This document shows, piece after piece, positions 44,397-54,084 of a stretch of 64,000 nt of DNA. Made by a program: the position numbers and the translations under genes. This DNA is from Tatumella citrea (GTDB taxonomy: Bacteria; Pseudomonadota; Gammaproteobacteria; Enterobacterales; Enterobacteriaceae), in NCBI RefSeq assembly GCF_002163585.1, contig NZ_CP015579.1:4092001-4156000 (forward strand). Direction: 5' to 3'. The notes beneath the pieces are model-generated. The model saw only the letters and a list, made by a program, of their open reading frames with translations. It was not told the DNA's origin and searched no databases. Each line of letters starts with the position of its first letter. Position 1 is the first letter of the stretch.

Positions 44397-45324
44397 ATTA
44401 CCTCTCTACCATGGCGTTTATGCGGCGACCGTTTGTCCGATGGATGAACAGGGTCGTCACATTGATGAGCCCGCGCTGGCAGCCCATATGCGTCATCTGT
44501 CACAGGTACCCGGTATCCGTGGGCTGCTGATTAATGGCCATGCAGGTGAAAACTTTGCCTTATCACTGGCGGAAAAAAAGCGGGTTGTGGAAATCGCCCG
44601 TGAGGTATGCCCGCCGGAGATCCTGCTGGTTGCCGGGATTAATGCCGAAGACAGCTATGACGGCCAGTTACAGGCGGATGATGCCAAAGCCGCCGGTGCA
44701 GATATGCTGCTGATTTTCCCTCCTTATTCCTGGTCATTATCGACAGACAGCGACACGGTGCTCAATCATCACCGCATCATTAATGCTCATGCGCAGCTGC
44801 CCGTGATGTTGTATCAGGCAGGGGTCGGCACAGGAGGTATGGCCTATCCGGAGGAATTACTGGCGGCACTGGTACAGTTGCCACAGGTTGTTGCGGTGAA
44901 AGAAGGCAGCTGGGAAACCTCAGCTTATGACCGGAATCTGCGTATCGTCCGGGAAGTCGCTCCTCATGTTGCGATGATGGCCTCCGGTGACGAGCACTTA
45001 ATGACCTGTTTTGCCCTGGGAACGGATGGAAGTGTGGTCAGCCTGGCTGCCGTGGTTCCGGAGCTGGTAGTCGCACTGTATCAGGCCATGCAGAACAACC
45101 AGCTGACCGAAGCCCGGCGCCTGCATCAGTATATTTACCCACTGGCCAAAGAAATTTATGGCACGTATCCCGGCACTCACGCTAATGCACGGCTGAAAGC
45201 CTGCCTGCATATTCTGGGGCAGATCCCTCACGCCACTCCCCGCCCGCCGGTACCGGTCGTCGGTCAGGCACAGCGTGAAAAACTGGCAGAGTTATTAAAC
45301 AACGCTCAATCCTTCAGCGCATAA
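44383..45324 (+). CDS. DapA/NAL-superfamily lyase
   Basis: This 313-residue protein belongs to the class I aldolase family of dihydrodipicolinate synthase, N-acetylneuraminate lyase and 4-hydroxy-pyrroline-carboxylate deaminase. The Schiff-base Lys173 (VVAVKEGSW), Tyr144 (MLYQAGVGTGG) and the carboxylate-binding loop in INGHAGENFAL (in place of GTTGE) are visible. The ATG at 44383 follows GGAGAAACAGA. In hydroxyproline pathways a DapA homologue follows an HcnABC-like dehydrogenase and deaminates its product, so an analogous aldol, dehydratase or deaminase step is inferred here. It is not the biosynthetic dapA. Confidence 0.85.
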   Translation: MSSSELPLYHGVYAATVCPMDEQGRHIDEPALAAHMRHLSQVPGIRGLLINGHAGENFALSLAEKKRVVEIAREVCPPEILLVAGINAEDSYDGQLQADDAKAAGADMLLIFPPYSWSLSTDSDTVLNHHRIINAHAQLPVMLYQAGVGTGGMAYPEELLAALVQLPQVVAVKEGSWETSAYDRNLRIVREVAPHVAMMASGDEHLMTCFALGTDGSVVSLAAVVPELVVALYQAMQNNQLTEARRLHQYIYPLAKEIYGTYPGTHANARLKACLHILGQIPHATPRPPVPVVGQAQREKLAELLNNAQSFSA

Positions 45325-45338
45325 TTCAGGAACAGACT

Positions 45339-46766
45339 ATGACTTCAACGTTGATCCGTGGCGGACGTATTATTACCGCTGTAGATGACTACATCGCCGA
45401 TGTATTTATCGAAAATGAACGTATTTCCCGTATCGGACTGAATCTGCAGCCTGAAGCCGGAACGCAGATTATCGAAGCTCAGGGCATGATGCTGTTTCCG
45501 GGCGGCGTCGATTGCCATACCCATATGGAAAACACTTTTGGTCCGTCGGTCACGGCAGATAATTTCCACAGCGGCACCCGTTCTGCCGCCTTTGGCGGTA
45601 CAACCACTATTATCGATTTTGCGCTGCAAAACCATGGCACCAGCCCGTTGCAGGCAATTGAACGTGCCCAGTCCAAGGCCGATCACGTCGCGAATATCGA
45701 TTATGGTTTCCATGTCATTATCACCGAAGTGGATAAACAGGTTCTGGAGGACATGCGCTATGCAATCCGCCATGAAGGTGTTTCCAGCTTTAAAATGTTT
45801 ATGGCCTATCCTGGCACAGTGATGTCTGATGACGCCGCTATTTTCCAGGCAATGCGGATGGTCGGGCAGCATGGCGGAATGGTTGCACTGCATGCCGAAA
45901 ACGGGACTATCGTCGAATTGCTTATTCAGGAAGCGCTGGCGCAAGGTCACACGTCACCGCGCTACCATGCATTAACCCGTCCGGCAATTCTGGAAGGTGA
46001 AGCAACCCATCGCGGCATTAAACTGGCAGAGCTGGCGGAAGCCCCGGTCTATTTCGTCCACCTGTCCGCCAAAGAAGCCCTGAAACATGTGGTGGAAGCC
46101 CGTGATCTGGGCATTCCGGTGTTTGCCGAAACCTGTCCGCACTATCTGTTTTTTGATGAGTCAGCTTATGCCGACAGTGATGAAACAGACAGCTTTGATG
46201 CAGCCCGGCTGGTCATGAGCCCGCCACTGCGTTCGAAAGAGGCGCAAAATGCCTTGTGGACCGCACTGAAAACCGACGATTTGCAGCTGATTTCCACCGA
46301 TCACTGCCCGTACTGCCTGAAAGAAGGCCACCTCGGAAAAATCAATCAGAAGTCGCTGGGCAAAGACGATTTCTCTAAAATTCCGAATGGTGTTCCCGGA
46401 GTGGAAACCCGCATGACCGTAGTTTATGACGGTGGTGTACGTAGCGGCCGTATCTCCTTAAACCGGTATGTTGAGCTGATGTCCACCGCACCGGCAAAAC
46501 TGTTTGGTCTGTTCCCGCAGAAAGGAACTATTGCCATTGGCAGTGATGCCGATATCGTGATTTTTGATCCGAACGAATGCCACACCATCAGCGCAGCTAC
46601 TCAGCATAGCGACTGCGATTTCACACTGTTCGAAGGCCATTCGGTTCAGGGGAAAGTGAAAAAAGTATTACTGCGCGGAGAGCTACTGGTCAGTGATGAT
46701 CAGTGGGTGGGTAAGACTGGTCAGGGACGCTTTGTGGTCAGGGGCGAAGTCGGGAAATGCTGGTAG
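45339..46766 (+). CDS. hydA: D-hydantoinase/dihydropyrimidinase
   Basis: This 475-residue amidohydrolase opens cyclic ureides (hydantoins, dihydropyrimidines) to N-carbamoyl amino acids. All binuclear metal ligands are visible: His60 and His62 (VDCHTHME), the carboxylated Lys152 (SFKMFMAYPG), His185 (ALHAENG), His241 (YFVHLSAKEAL) and Asp321 (STDHCPYC). Length fits the bacterial dihydropyrimidinase/phenylhydantoinase group. It starts 14 bp after the DapA-family gene. No N-carbamoyl amino acid amidohydrolase is adjacent, so the next step is not encoded here or is done by an unrecognised enzyme. Confidence 0.92.
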   Translation: MTSTLIRGGRIITAVDDYIADVFIENERISRIGLNLQPEAGTQIIEAQGMMLFPGGVDCHTHMENTFGPSVTADNFHSGTRSAAFGGTTTIIDFALQNHGTSPLQAIERAQSKADHVANIDYGFHVIITEVDKQVLEDMRYAIRHEGVSSFKMFMAYPGTVMSDDAAIFQAMRMVGQHGGMVALHAENGTIVELLIQEALAQGHTSPRYHALTRPAILEGEATHRGIKLAELAEAPVYFVHLSAKEALKHVVEARDLGIPVFAETCPHYLFFDESAYADSDETDSFDAARLVMSPPLRSKEAQNALWTALKTDDLQLISTDHCPYCLKEGHLGKINQKSLGKDDFSKIPNGVPGVETRMTVVYDGGVRSGRISLNRYVELMSTAPAKLFGLFPQKGTIAIGSDADIVIFDPNECHTISAATQHSDCDFTLFEGHSVQGKVKKVLLRGELLVSDDQWVGKTGQGRFVVRGEVGKCW

Positions 46767-46775
46767 GAGGTCACG

Positions 46776-46994
46776 ATGCCGTATTATGACTATCACTGTA
46801 AGCAGTGCGGAGATTTTGAACTGCGCCGTTCAGTCGCAGAACGGGATAATCCGGCAGAATGCCTGCAATGCGGGCAATCCTCGGAGCGAAAAACCGCCTT
46901 TACCCCGGTGCTGCTACGCAGCAAACCGGTGGCAGAAGTGAGAAACCCGCTGCATGTTGACGGCTGTCCTTGTTGTCCGGCATCTCTCAAATAG
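46776..46994 (+). CDS. FmdB-type zinc-ribbon protein
   Basis: This 72-residue protein begins MPYYDYHCKQCGDFELRRS and has a second CxxC in ECLQCGQ, the FmdB/CxxC zinc-ribbon pattern first noted beside a formamidase gene. A third cysteine-rich segment, CPCCP, is at the C-terminus. AGGAGGTCACG precedes the ATG, 9 bp after the hydantoinase gene. FmdB proteins are proposed regulators or assembly factors for amidohydrolases; the exact role is unknown. It ends the plus-strand operon. Confidence 0.85.
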   Translation: MPYYDYHCKQCGDFELRRSVAERDNPAECLQCGQSSERKTAFTPVLLRSKPVAEVRNPLHVDGCPCCPASLK

Positions 46995-47033
46995 GCCTGG
47001 CTCATCATCTTCGGATGATGAGCCACCAGCGGG

Positions 47034-47684
47034 TTAGCCCCCTTCCGACAGACGTTTCAGAACAAATGCTGATAGATTGCGCAGATGCTGGCTAAATGCC
47101 TGACGGGCCGCCTCTGCATCGCCCGATTTCCAGGCATTCAGGATCGCCAGATGTTCCTGGCGATCTTCTTCGATCCGGTTAAACGGGGTGATCAGTTCAA
47201 ATAACCGGCTCTGGGTTCTGGCCTGATCGATCATTGCAGCCAACACCGGATTACCACAATGCCGGGCAAACAATGTGTGGACCTGATCATCGGCCTGCCA
47301 GTGTTCCTGTTCCTGCTGGCCGGCGCTCAGCGCGGTCACTTTTTCAATCAATTCATCAACCAGCTGGTGATCGATTTTATTGACAGACAGCGCGATGGCC
47401 TCGGTTTCGAGCAGCTCTCTGACTTTCATGATCTGAAAGTATTCCTGAGCACTGACGAAACGCACCGAATAAGATCGTGCGCCTGAACGTACCAGTAATC
47501 CCTCACCTTCCAGCCGTAACAACGCCTCACGCAACGGCGTACGGGATATTTGCAGCTCTTCAACCAACCGGCCTTCCACCACCGCCCCGCCACTGCGCAA
47601 CGTTTTCTCCAGTATCATCCGGTGCAGCGTCTGGTAGGCCAGGTCCCCGAGTTTTTCTGTTGCCTGTATTTTTTCGGAAGTCAC
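47034..47684 (-). CDS. GntR/FCD-family repressor of the catabolic island
   Basis: This 216-residue regulator has an N-terminal winged helix with VEGRLVEELQISRTPLREAL (36-55) and an all-helical FCD domain whose metal/ligand positions include Asp and His in QVHTLFARHCGN and HLAILNAWKSGD. FCD regulators sense small organic acids or amino acid derivatives. It converges with the hydantoinase operon. TATACG-N4-GTATACG lies 38 bp upstream of its start and again in the island's central promoter, implying autoregulation and control of both operons. Confidence 0.87.
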   Translation of the reverse strand: MTSEKIQATEKLGDLAYQTLHRMILEKTLRSGGAVVEGRLVEELQISRTPLREALLRLEGEGLLVRSGARSYSVRFVSAQEYFQIMKVRELLETEAIALSVNKIDHQLVDELIEKVTALSAGQQEQEHWQADDQVHTLFARHCGNPVLAAMIDQARTQSRLFELITPFNRIEEDRQEHLAILNAWKSGDAEAARQAFSQHLRNLSAFVLKRLSEGG

Positions 47685-47721
47685 GTGATTCCATTGCCTG
47701 TGTTAAAGAATGTACTGAAAG

Positions 47722-47738
47722 TATACGGGATGTATACG
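47722..47738. promoter_or_regulatory. Candidate GntR operator (site B)
   Basis: TATACGGGATGTATACG lies 38-54 bp before the gntR start codon and matches site A at all 13 non-spacer positions. Its position suits autorepression. Confidence 0.75.
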
Positions 47739-47781
47739 GTGCGGGTAAATTCAAAAAAGCATTCTGTTATACCGCTGGCAT

Positions 47782-47801
47782 AAAAAATCCCCTGTGCGGG
47801 G
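47782..47801 (-). terminator. Intrinsic terminator of uspB
   Basis: On the minus strand CCCC-GCACA-GGGG is followed by ATTTTTTA, immediately after the uspB stop codon. The stem is short (4 bp) but GC-only. Confidence 0.7.
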
Positions 47802-48137
47802 TTAGTGCCAGATCAACAATCCTGCGAGACTTATCACAATAACCGCACACAGACTGCTGGTCAGAATAAACTGGCCGCGTACCCGTTCGCAGCGACGAAT
47901 AAATTCTTCATCATGGTGGTCAAGGTAGCGCTTTTCATAAATATAACGCCCCAGCCGCATCTGTTTCGCCGGCTGTCCGTGGGCCGTGAAAAAACCACCA
48001 CCATCCACTGACTGGTAAAGCAACGGGTCGCAGCCGCGCATCACCACCAGCAGGGTTCGTAATGAAGAAAAGTAACGCAGCATATTAATCACACAGACAA
48101 TACATAAACAGATAAACAGTACCGTGGTATTAATCAT
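47802..48137 (-). CDS. uspB: Universal stress protein B
   Basis: This 111-residue inner-membrane protein matches E. coli UspB in length and sequence: [56 protein letters not shown] and the C-terminal IWH. Two hydrophobic helices lie at the ends. The ATG at 48137 (MINTTVLF) gives the E. coli length; five extra upstream residues are not supported. E. coli uspB is sigma-S dependent and needed for ethanol resistance in stationary phase. It is divergent from uspA across 330 bp, as in E. coli. Confidence 0.95.
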   Translation of the reverse strand: MINTTVLFICLCIVCVINMLRYFSSLRTLLVVMRGCDPLLYQSVDGGGFFTAHGQPAKQMRLGRYIYEKRYLDHHDEEFIRRCERVRGQFILTSSLCAVIVISLAGLLIWH

Positions 48138-48467
48138 CTCCCCCTCCGCCATTCCCCTGGCTGACAGCCAGTCTTACATGTTTCTCAGACCGTTTTATTG
48201 ATTAGTGTAGGTAATATTTCATCAACCAGCGCAGTCATTTTTAATCCTTGCCCGGGAAAAAAGAACTCTCCCTTTGACCTGACTCACACTTCCCGCTGTC
48301 GGTCTGACGGACAATGATTCTATACTCAGTTGTATAGCCCTATGGTAGGATAAATTCACAGCACACAGTAGAAAATCGCCATAGTGGTCAGCAACCTGTC
48401 TGTTGATTGTCCTGTGTTAGTGACAATATTGCTGATCCTTACCTTTTTTGTATTTGAGGAGTCTGCC

Positions 48468-48899
48468 ATGTCTTATAAACATATTCTGGTCGCTGTTGAT
48501 CTGTCTCCGGAAAGCCAGTTACTGGTAGAAAAAGCCGTTTCTCTGGCGCGTCCGTACAATGCCAAAGTGTCATTAATTCATGTAGACGTAAATTATTCTG
48601 ATCTGTACACCGGACTGATCGATGTGAACCTGGGAGATATGCAGAAACGTATTTCTGAAGAAACCCAGACAGCACTCAGCGAATTATCTACCAATGCCGG
48701 ATATCCAATGAGCCAGACCCTGAGTGGGAGTGGTGACCTGGCGCAGGTACTCATCGATGCCATTAACAAATATCACGTCGACCTGGTAATTTGCGGGCAC
48801 CATCAGGATTTCTGGAGCAAGCTGATGTCATCAGCACGTCAGCTAATCAATACCGTTCATATCGATATGCTGATTGTACCGATGAAAGACGAAGAGTAA
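48468..48899 (+). CDS. uspA: Universal stress protein A
   Basis: This 143-residue cytoplasmic UspA-family protein starts [20 protein letters not shown] and carries the Usp core features VSLIHVDV and [13 protein letters not shown], then [10 protein letters not shown]. It is the growth-arrest stress protein of enterics. The ATG at 48468 follows GAGGAGTCTGCC. In E. coli dtpB lies between uspA and rsmJ, but here rsmJ follows directly. Confidence 0.95.
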   Translation: MSYKHILVAVDLSPESQLLVEKAVSLARPYNAKVSLIHVDVNYSDLYTGLIDVNLGDMQKRISEETQTALSELSTNAGYPMSQTLSGSGDLAQVLIDAINKYHVDLVICGHHQDFWSKLMSSARQLINTVHIDMLIVPMKDEE

Positions 48900-48910
48900 T
48901 GCTCTGAGAT

Positions 48911-48940
48911 GACAGGGCCAGGCGACTGCCGGGCCCTGTC
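48911..48940. terminator. Hairpin between uspA and rsmJ
   Basis: GACAGGGCC and GGCCCTGTC form a perfect 9-bp stem (10 with flanking T-A) between the convergent uspA and rsmJ genes. It is suited to a bidirectional terminator, though the T-tracts are weak. Confidence 0.65.
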
Positions 48941-48982
48941 AGGAATATCGCCGGATGCTGATGTTGTCCAGCGAAATTATCT

Positions 48983-49750
48983 TTACTCAGCAGGCACTTC
49001 CGGGGCCAGCGAAGGATAAATATCAAACCGGTGACTTTTAGTCACCACCGCCGAAGATGTCGGCACCCCGTCCAGTGGCTCCGCATAATCCGGGCGTTTG
49101 ACGACTATCCGTTTCTTAGCCAGCAGACGCGCAGGCTGCAGCAAACCATCCGCATCCTCATCAGCTCCCACCAGCGACTGAAAAACCCGCATCTCCTTTT
49201 TCACCATGGCACTCTTTTGCCGGTGCGGATACATCGGGTCAAGGTAAACCACATCTGGCCGCGGAGAGATTTCGCTCAGTGCCTGGTGACTGGTCGCATG
49301 AATCAGTGACAGCCGTTGTTGCAGCCAGGGACCTATCTCTGCATCCCGGTAACCACGCTGCAGACCGTCTTCCAGCAATGCTGCCACCACCGGATGGCGT
49401 TCCAGCATACGCACCCGGCATCCGGCCGCCGCCAGCACAAAAGCATCACGCCCTAACCCCGCAGTGGCATCCACCACATCCGGCAGATAGTTGCCTTTAA
49501 TCCCGACCGCTTTGGCCACCGCTTCACCACGACCTCCGCCAAACTTGCGCCGGTGAGCCATTGCCCCCGAGACAAAATCGACGTAGATACCGCCAAGTTT
49601 TGGTTCATCACGCTTGCGAAGCTCCAGATGGGTTGGAGTCATCACCAACGCCATAACCGCCTGTTGGTCATGGGTCAGCTGCCAGCGTTCGGCTAAAACA
49701 GATAAGGCGCCGTCTCCGGCGCCTGTTTCATCTATCAGACAAATCTTCAC
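48983..49750 (-). CDS. rsmJ: 16S rRNA (guanine1516-N2)-methyltransferase RsmJ
   Basis: This 255-residue SAM-dependent methyltransferase modifies G1516 of 16S rRNA. It contains [40 protein letters not shown], the SAM-binding [16 protein letters not shown] and the catalytic-type [15 protein letters not shown]. The start is the GTG at 49750 ([10 protein letters not shown]), aligning with the E. coli protein; upstream in-frame codons lie within prlC. It begins 7 bp after prlC ends, the usual enteric prlC-rsmJ order. Confidence 0.95.
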   Translation of the reverse strand: MKICLIDETGAGDGALSVLAERWQLTHDQQAVMALVMTPTHLELRKRDEPKLGGIYVDFVSGAMAHRRKFGGGRGEAVAKAVGIKGNYLPDVVDATAGLGRDAFVLAAAGCRVRMLERHPVVAALLEDGLQRGYRDAEIGPWLQQRLSLIHATSHQALSEISPRPDVVYLDPMYPHRQKSAMVKKEMRVFQSLVGADEDADGLLQPARLLAKKRIVVKRPDYAEPLDGVPTSSAVVTKSHRFDIYPSLAPEVPAE

Positions 49751-49757
49751 CCGTGGA

Positions 49758-51800
49758 TTATCCCTGGATACCGTAATGCTCCAGCATCGCATCCAGTTGT
49801 GGTTCGCGACCACGGAAACGGCTGAACAGGACCATTGGCTCCTCAGAACCACCGCGGCTCAGGATATTGTCGAGGAATGACTGACCAGTTTCGCGGTTAA
49901 AAATACCTTCCTCTTCAAAACGTGAGTAGGCATCTGCCGCTAACACATCTGCCCACAGATAGCTGTAGTAGCCCGCCGCGTAACCTCCGGCAAACACATG
50001 GCTGAAGGCATGCGGGAAACGTCCCCAGGATGGTGACGGCACAACTGATACCTGCTTTTTCACTTCCTGCAGGGTTTCCAGCAAACGAGCGCCTTTTGCC
50101 GGGTCATATTCAGCATGCAGGCGGAAGTCAAACAGACCGAACTCCAGCTGACGCAGGATAAACATAGCGGCATTATAATTTTTCGCTGCCAGCATTTTCT
50201 CCAGCAATTCCTGAGGTAACGGCTCTCCGGTTTCATAATGCCCGGAGATAAATGCCAGTGCTTCCGGCTCCCAGCACCAGTTTTCCATAAACTGGCTTGG
50301 CAGCTCGACGGCATCCCATGGCACACCACTGATTCCGGATACACCGGCTGTTTCGATTTCAGTCAGCATATGGTGCAGACCATGCCCGAACTCATGGAAC
50401 AGAGTAATCACTTCATCATGAGTAAACAGTGCCGGTTTGCCATTTAATGGCCGGTTAAAGTTACAGGTCAGGTAGGCAACTGGTTTTTGCAGTGAACCAT
50501 CGGCTTTACGCATCCGTCCGACACAGTCATCCATCCACGCACCGCCGCGTTTGTGCTCACGCGCATACAGATCCAGATAGAAACTGCCGCGCAATTCACC
50601 GGTTTCATCATACAGTTCAAAGAAACGCACATCCGGATGCCAGACATCAATATCCTTGCGCTCTTTGGCGGTGATTCCGTAAATGCGTTTCACCACTTCA
50701 AACAGGCCACTGACCGCTTTATTTTCCGGGAAGTAAGGGCGCAACTGTTCGTCGCTAATGGTATACAAATGCTGTTTTTGCTTCTCGGCGTAGAAAGTAA
50801 TATCCCACGGTTCCAGCGTATCGACGTTATAGTGGGTTTTCGCAAACTCACGCAGCTGAGCCAGTTCTTTCTCACCCTGTGGCCGTGCACGTTTTGCCAG
50901 ATCAGCCAGGAAATCCAGTACATGTTGTGGCGATTTCGCCATTTTGGTCGCCAGCGATTTTTCAGCGAATGAACCGAAACCTAACAGCTGAGCGAACTCG
51001 TGGCGCAGCGCAAGTTCTTCTTCGATCAGCGGGCCATTATCCCATTTGCCGGCATTCGGCCCCTGGTCTGATGCACGGGTGCTGTAAGCACGGTACATCT
51101 CTTCACGCAGTGCCTGGTTTTCACAGTAGGTCATCACCGGCAGGTAGCTGGGAATATCCAGCGTCAACAGCCAGCCTTGTTGTTCTTTAGCTTCAGCCTG
51201 CGCTTTGGCGGCGGCCAGTGCGCTTTCCGGCATTCCGGCCAGCTCGCTTTCATCGGTGATCAGTTTGCTCCAGCCCATGGTCGCATCCAGCACATTATTG
51301 CTGTAGGCCGCGCCGATTTCTGACAGCCGGGAGGCAATCTCGCCATAGCGTTGCTGTTTGTCTTTAGGCAAACCGATACCGGATAACTCAAAATCACGCA
51401 GTGCGTTATCTACCGCTTTTTTCTGTGCGGTATTCAGAGAGGCATAGCTGTCACCCTGTTTCAGACTGACATACGCCTGATACAGACCTTCATGCTGTCC
51501 TACCCAGGTGCCATATTCTGATAATAATGGCAGTACCTGCTCATAAGCTTCGCGCAATTCAGGGCTGTTTTTCACCGAGTTAAGATGGCTGACCGGTGAA
51601 AACAATCGGCCCAGTCGGTCATCGGTCTCAGACAGCGGCTCACATAACGTTTTCCAGGTGTAGGGACCGCCCTGTGCTACTACTTTTTCGACAGTTGCAC
51701 GACAGTCCTGCAGTGCCTGAGTGACCGCCGGAACAACATGTTCAGGCTTAATCAACGAAAACGGCGGCAGTGTGAACGAGGTCAGTAACGGGTTAGTCAT
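49758..51800 (-). CDS. prlC: Oligopeptidase A
   Basis: This 680-residue M3-family metallopeptidase equals E. coli PrlC in length. The zinc site [10 protein letters not shown] with downstream Glu in [16 protein letters not shown] is clear, and [22 protein letters not shown] is the conserved C-terminal segment. It degrades peptides, including cleaved signal peptides, in the cytoplasm. rsmJ follows closely and is probably co-transcribed. The E. coli gene is heat-shock induced; I did not verify a sigma-32 promoter in the upstream gap. Confidence 0.95.
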   Translation of the reverse strand: MTNPLLTSFTLPPFSLIKPEHVVPAVTQALQDCRATVEKVVAQGGPYTWKTLCEPLSETDDRLGRLFSPVSHLNSVKNSPELREAYEQVLPLLSEYGTWVGQHEGLYQAYVSLKQGDSYASLNTAQKKAVDNALRDFELSGIGLPKDKQQRYGEIASRLSEIGAAYSNNVLDATMGWSKLITDESELAGMPESALAAAKAQAEAKEQQGWLLTLDIPSYLPVMTYCENQALREEMYRAYSTRASDQGPNAGKWDNGPLIEEELALRHEFAQLLGFGSFAEKSLATKMAKSPQHVLDFLADLAKRARPQGEKELAQLREFAKTHYNVDTLEPWDITFYAEKQKQHLYTISDEQLRPYFPENKAVSGLFEVVKRIYGITAKERKDIDVWHPDVRFFELYDETGELRGSFYLDLYAREHKRGGAWMDDCVGRMRKADGSLQKPVAYLTCNFNRPLNGKPALFTHDEVITLFHEFGHGLHHMLTEIETAGVSGISGVPWDAVELPSQFMENWCWEPEALAFISGHYETGEPLPQELLEKMLAAKNYNAAMFILRQLEFGLFDFRLHAEYDPAKGARLLETLQEVKKQVSVVPSPSWGRFPHAFSHVFAGGYAAGYYSYLWADVLAADAYSRFEEEGIFNRETGQSFLDNILSRGGSEEPMVLFSRFRGREPQLDAMLEHYGIQG

Positions 51801-52130
51801 AGCTCAATCCTGTTGATGTTAGAGGCGCTCTGCATGCGCAATATGATCAGGATGGGGTCAGAACAACAGAAAATCAATCTTCCCCGCCCACAGGAACAAG
51901 GAATCAGACTGCCAGGTCTTCAGATTAGCCGGTTAACCGGCAGAAAATCTGCCCCGGTAACCACAGGATAAATCGCGGCCTTTACTACTGCCCGACAGCC
52001 AATACTGCTATACTCGGCGCCCCGGTGAAGCAATGCTGCCGGACAGGCTGGAATTTGTCTCTGCCGTGAGGATGTGACGATAGCCGGGTTTGCACCTCAC
52101 AGAACAAAAGATTTTACAAAGGTTAACAAC
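51801..52130. other. 330-bp divergent promoter region prlC / rlmJ
   Basis: No gene is supported. TATACT near 52009 in GCTATACTCGGCGCC resembles a -10 box for the rlmJ direction. The rest shows no repeats that stand out by eye. Confidence 0.45.
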
Positions 52131-52973
52131 ATGCTGAGCTATCGTCATAGTTTCCACGCAGGTAATCATGCGGATGTTCTCAAACATACCGTTCAGAGCC
52201 TGATCATTCAGTCATTACAGGAAAAAGATAAACCCTTTCTTTATCTGGATACTCATGCCGGGGCTGGCCGCTATCTGCTGGGCAGTGAACATGCTGAGCG
52301 TACCGGCGAATATCTGGAAGGAATTGCCCGAATCTGGCAGCACCCTGAAGCCCCGCAACAGTTACAGCCTTATCTGTCGGCCGTTAATGCCCTGAATCGC
52401 TCTGGTAAGCTTAAGTATTACCCTGGCTCACCATTGATTGCCCGCCATTTGCTGCGCCCGCAAGATTCAATGCAGCTGACAGAACTGCACCCGTCTGATT
52501 TTCCGCTGTTGCGTAATGAATTTCTGAAAGATGAACGGGCACAGCTGTCCCGTTCCGACGGTTATCAGCAACTGAAATCAAAGCTGCCTCCTGCTTCAAG
52601 GCGCGGTCTGATACTGATCGATCCACCTTACGAGATAAAAACCGACTATCAGGCCGTTGTCGCCGGGATTCAGGAAGGCTACAAACGCTTTGCCACCGGC
52701 GTTTATGCGCTGTGGTATCCGGTGGTATTACGTCAGCAAATCAAACGTATGATTAATGAATTGCAGGCCACTGGCATTAAACGCATTCTGCAAATTGAAC
52801 TGGCCGTTCGCCCGGACAGCGATCAGCGCGGAATGACAGCGTCAGGAATGATTGTAATAAACCCGCCGTGGAAGCTGGCCTCTGATATGGAAGCCGTGCT
52901 GCCGTGGCTGCACCAGCAACTGGTGCCTGCGGGTACGGGTCATACCCTGGTAGGATGGATCGTTCCGGAATAA
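52131..52973 (+). CDS. rlmJ: 23S rRNA (adenine2030-N6)-methyltransferase RlmJ
   Basis: This 280-residue protein has the exact E. coli RlmJ length and its N-terminal signature MLSYRHSFHAGNHADVLKH. SAM-site features follow in FLYLDTHAGAGRY and the catalytic DPPYEIK (near residue 164). It methylates A2030 of 23S rRNA. The ATG at 52131 follows AAAGGTTAACAAC; an upstream frame from 52074 is not supported. Confidence 0.95.
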   Translation: MLSYRHSFHAGNHADVLKHTVQSLIIQSLQEKDKPFLYLDTHAGAGRYLLGSEHAERTGEYLEGIARIWQHPEAPQQLQPYLSAVNALNRSGKLKYYPGSPLIARHLLRPQDSMQLTELHPSDFPLLRNEFLKDERAQLSRSDGYQQLKSKLPPASRRGLILIDPPYEIKTDYQAVVAGIQEGYKRFATGVYALWYPVVLRQQIKRMINELQATGIKRILQIELAVRPDSDQRGMTASGMIVINPPWKLASDMEAVLPWLHQQLVPAGTGHTLVGWIVPE

Positions 52974-52978
52974 CCGGT

Positions 52979-53887
52979 TCAGATTTCAAATACCGAAAAG
53001 TCGTTTGCCAGCTCAGTTGCAGGAAAGACTGACTGGCATTCGGCCAGCAACCGCGGCAGATCCTGAGCGCCATAACGCGAACTGAAATGTGTGGCAATCA
53101 GCCGCTTTGCTCCGGCATCACTGGCTGCCTGCGCCGCCTGTAGGGTTGTGGAGTGCCCGCGACCATTCGCTTTCTCTGCCATTGAAGCTTCCAGCGTCGT
53201 TTCATGCACCATCACATCAACATTCGCCGCCAGACTCAGGCTTTCGCTGCAGGGTGCTGTATCGCCGAAAATAGCCACTGATTTACCTTTTACCGGCGGT
53301 CCAAGATAATCTTTGCCATCCACCTGGCGTCCGTCAGGTAACGTGATGGTTTCGCCCTGTTTCAGTTGCTGAAACCACGGGCCGGTAGGAATCCCATCCG
53401 CTTTCAGCCGTGGTGCATCCAACAATCCCGGCTTGTCATATTGTTCAATACGATAGCCAAAACAGGGTACGACATGATTTAACGGGTAAGCTGTCACCCG
53501 GTACTCACCGTTATCCACAATGACCCCGCCTTCAATTTCGATAATCTCCAGTGGGAAGCTGACCCAGGAGCTGCTGAGCGACAGAGCATTATCGACAAAT
53601 GCCTGAATTCCGGGCGGGCCATAGATGGTCAGTGGCTGACTGATGCTACCCATAGAACGGCTGGTCAACAGCCCCGGCAGACCAAAGATATGATCACCAT
53701 GCAGATGAGTAATAAAGATTTTTTCCAGCTTGCCGGGTTTAAGCGCACTGCGCATATACTGGTGCTGGGTGGCTTCACCGCAGTCAAACAGCCAGTCTCC
53801 TGCAGCCGGTAAAGTCAGGGCAATTGCCGTGACATTTCGTTGCAGGCTGGGAGTTCCTGCACAAGTGCCCAGAAAGGTAAGGTACAT
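52979..53887 (-). CDS. rbn: Ribonuclease BN / ribonuclease Z
   Basis: This 302-residue metallo-beta-lactamase-fold nuclease has the zinc motif [29 protein letters not shown] near the start, the AIFGDTAPC aspartate and ATHFSSRYG near the C-terminus. RNase BN/Z processes tRNA 3' ends and trims RNA. The ATG at 53887 (MYLTFLGTC) matches family starts better than one five codons upstream. It lies between rlmJ and gor on the opposite strand, a position not found in E. coli, where rbn (elaC) is elsewhere. Confidence 0.92.
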   Translation of the reverse strand: MYLTFLGTCAGTPSLQRNVTAIALTLPAAGDWLFDCGEATQHQYMRSALKPGKLEKIFITHLHGDHIFGLPGLLTSRSMGSISQPLTIYGPPGIQAFVDNALSLSSSWVSFPLEIIEIEGGVIVDNGEYRVTAYPLNHVVPCFGYRIEQYDKPGLLDAPRLKADGIPTGPWFQQLKQGETITLPDGRQVDGKDYLGPPVKGKSVAIFGDTAPCSESLSLAANVDVMVHETTLEASMAEKANGRGHSTTLQAAQAASDAGAKRLIATHFSSRYGAQDLPRLLAECQSVFPATELANDFSVFEI

Positions 53888-54084
53888 GATATGCTTCCGC
53901 AAGTTCAGTCAGACCAGTTCGCATCCTATCACAACTATAGGTGCAAACTTTGCGGCATTTGCCTGAGTCGCGTTACACTGGATGACATAGATGACAGTAC
54001 AGCAGATACAGCCTTACCTCTTCGGTGGCTGGCCGGCTTTCCGGTCCCATGCTCTGCTTAACCCGAAACGGACGGACTTTTTCA

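Noticed and set aside
44383-45324. Biosynthetic dapA (dihydrodipicolinate synthase)
   Set aside because: The substrate loop is GHAGEN instead of GTTGE and the gene sits in a catabolic operon.
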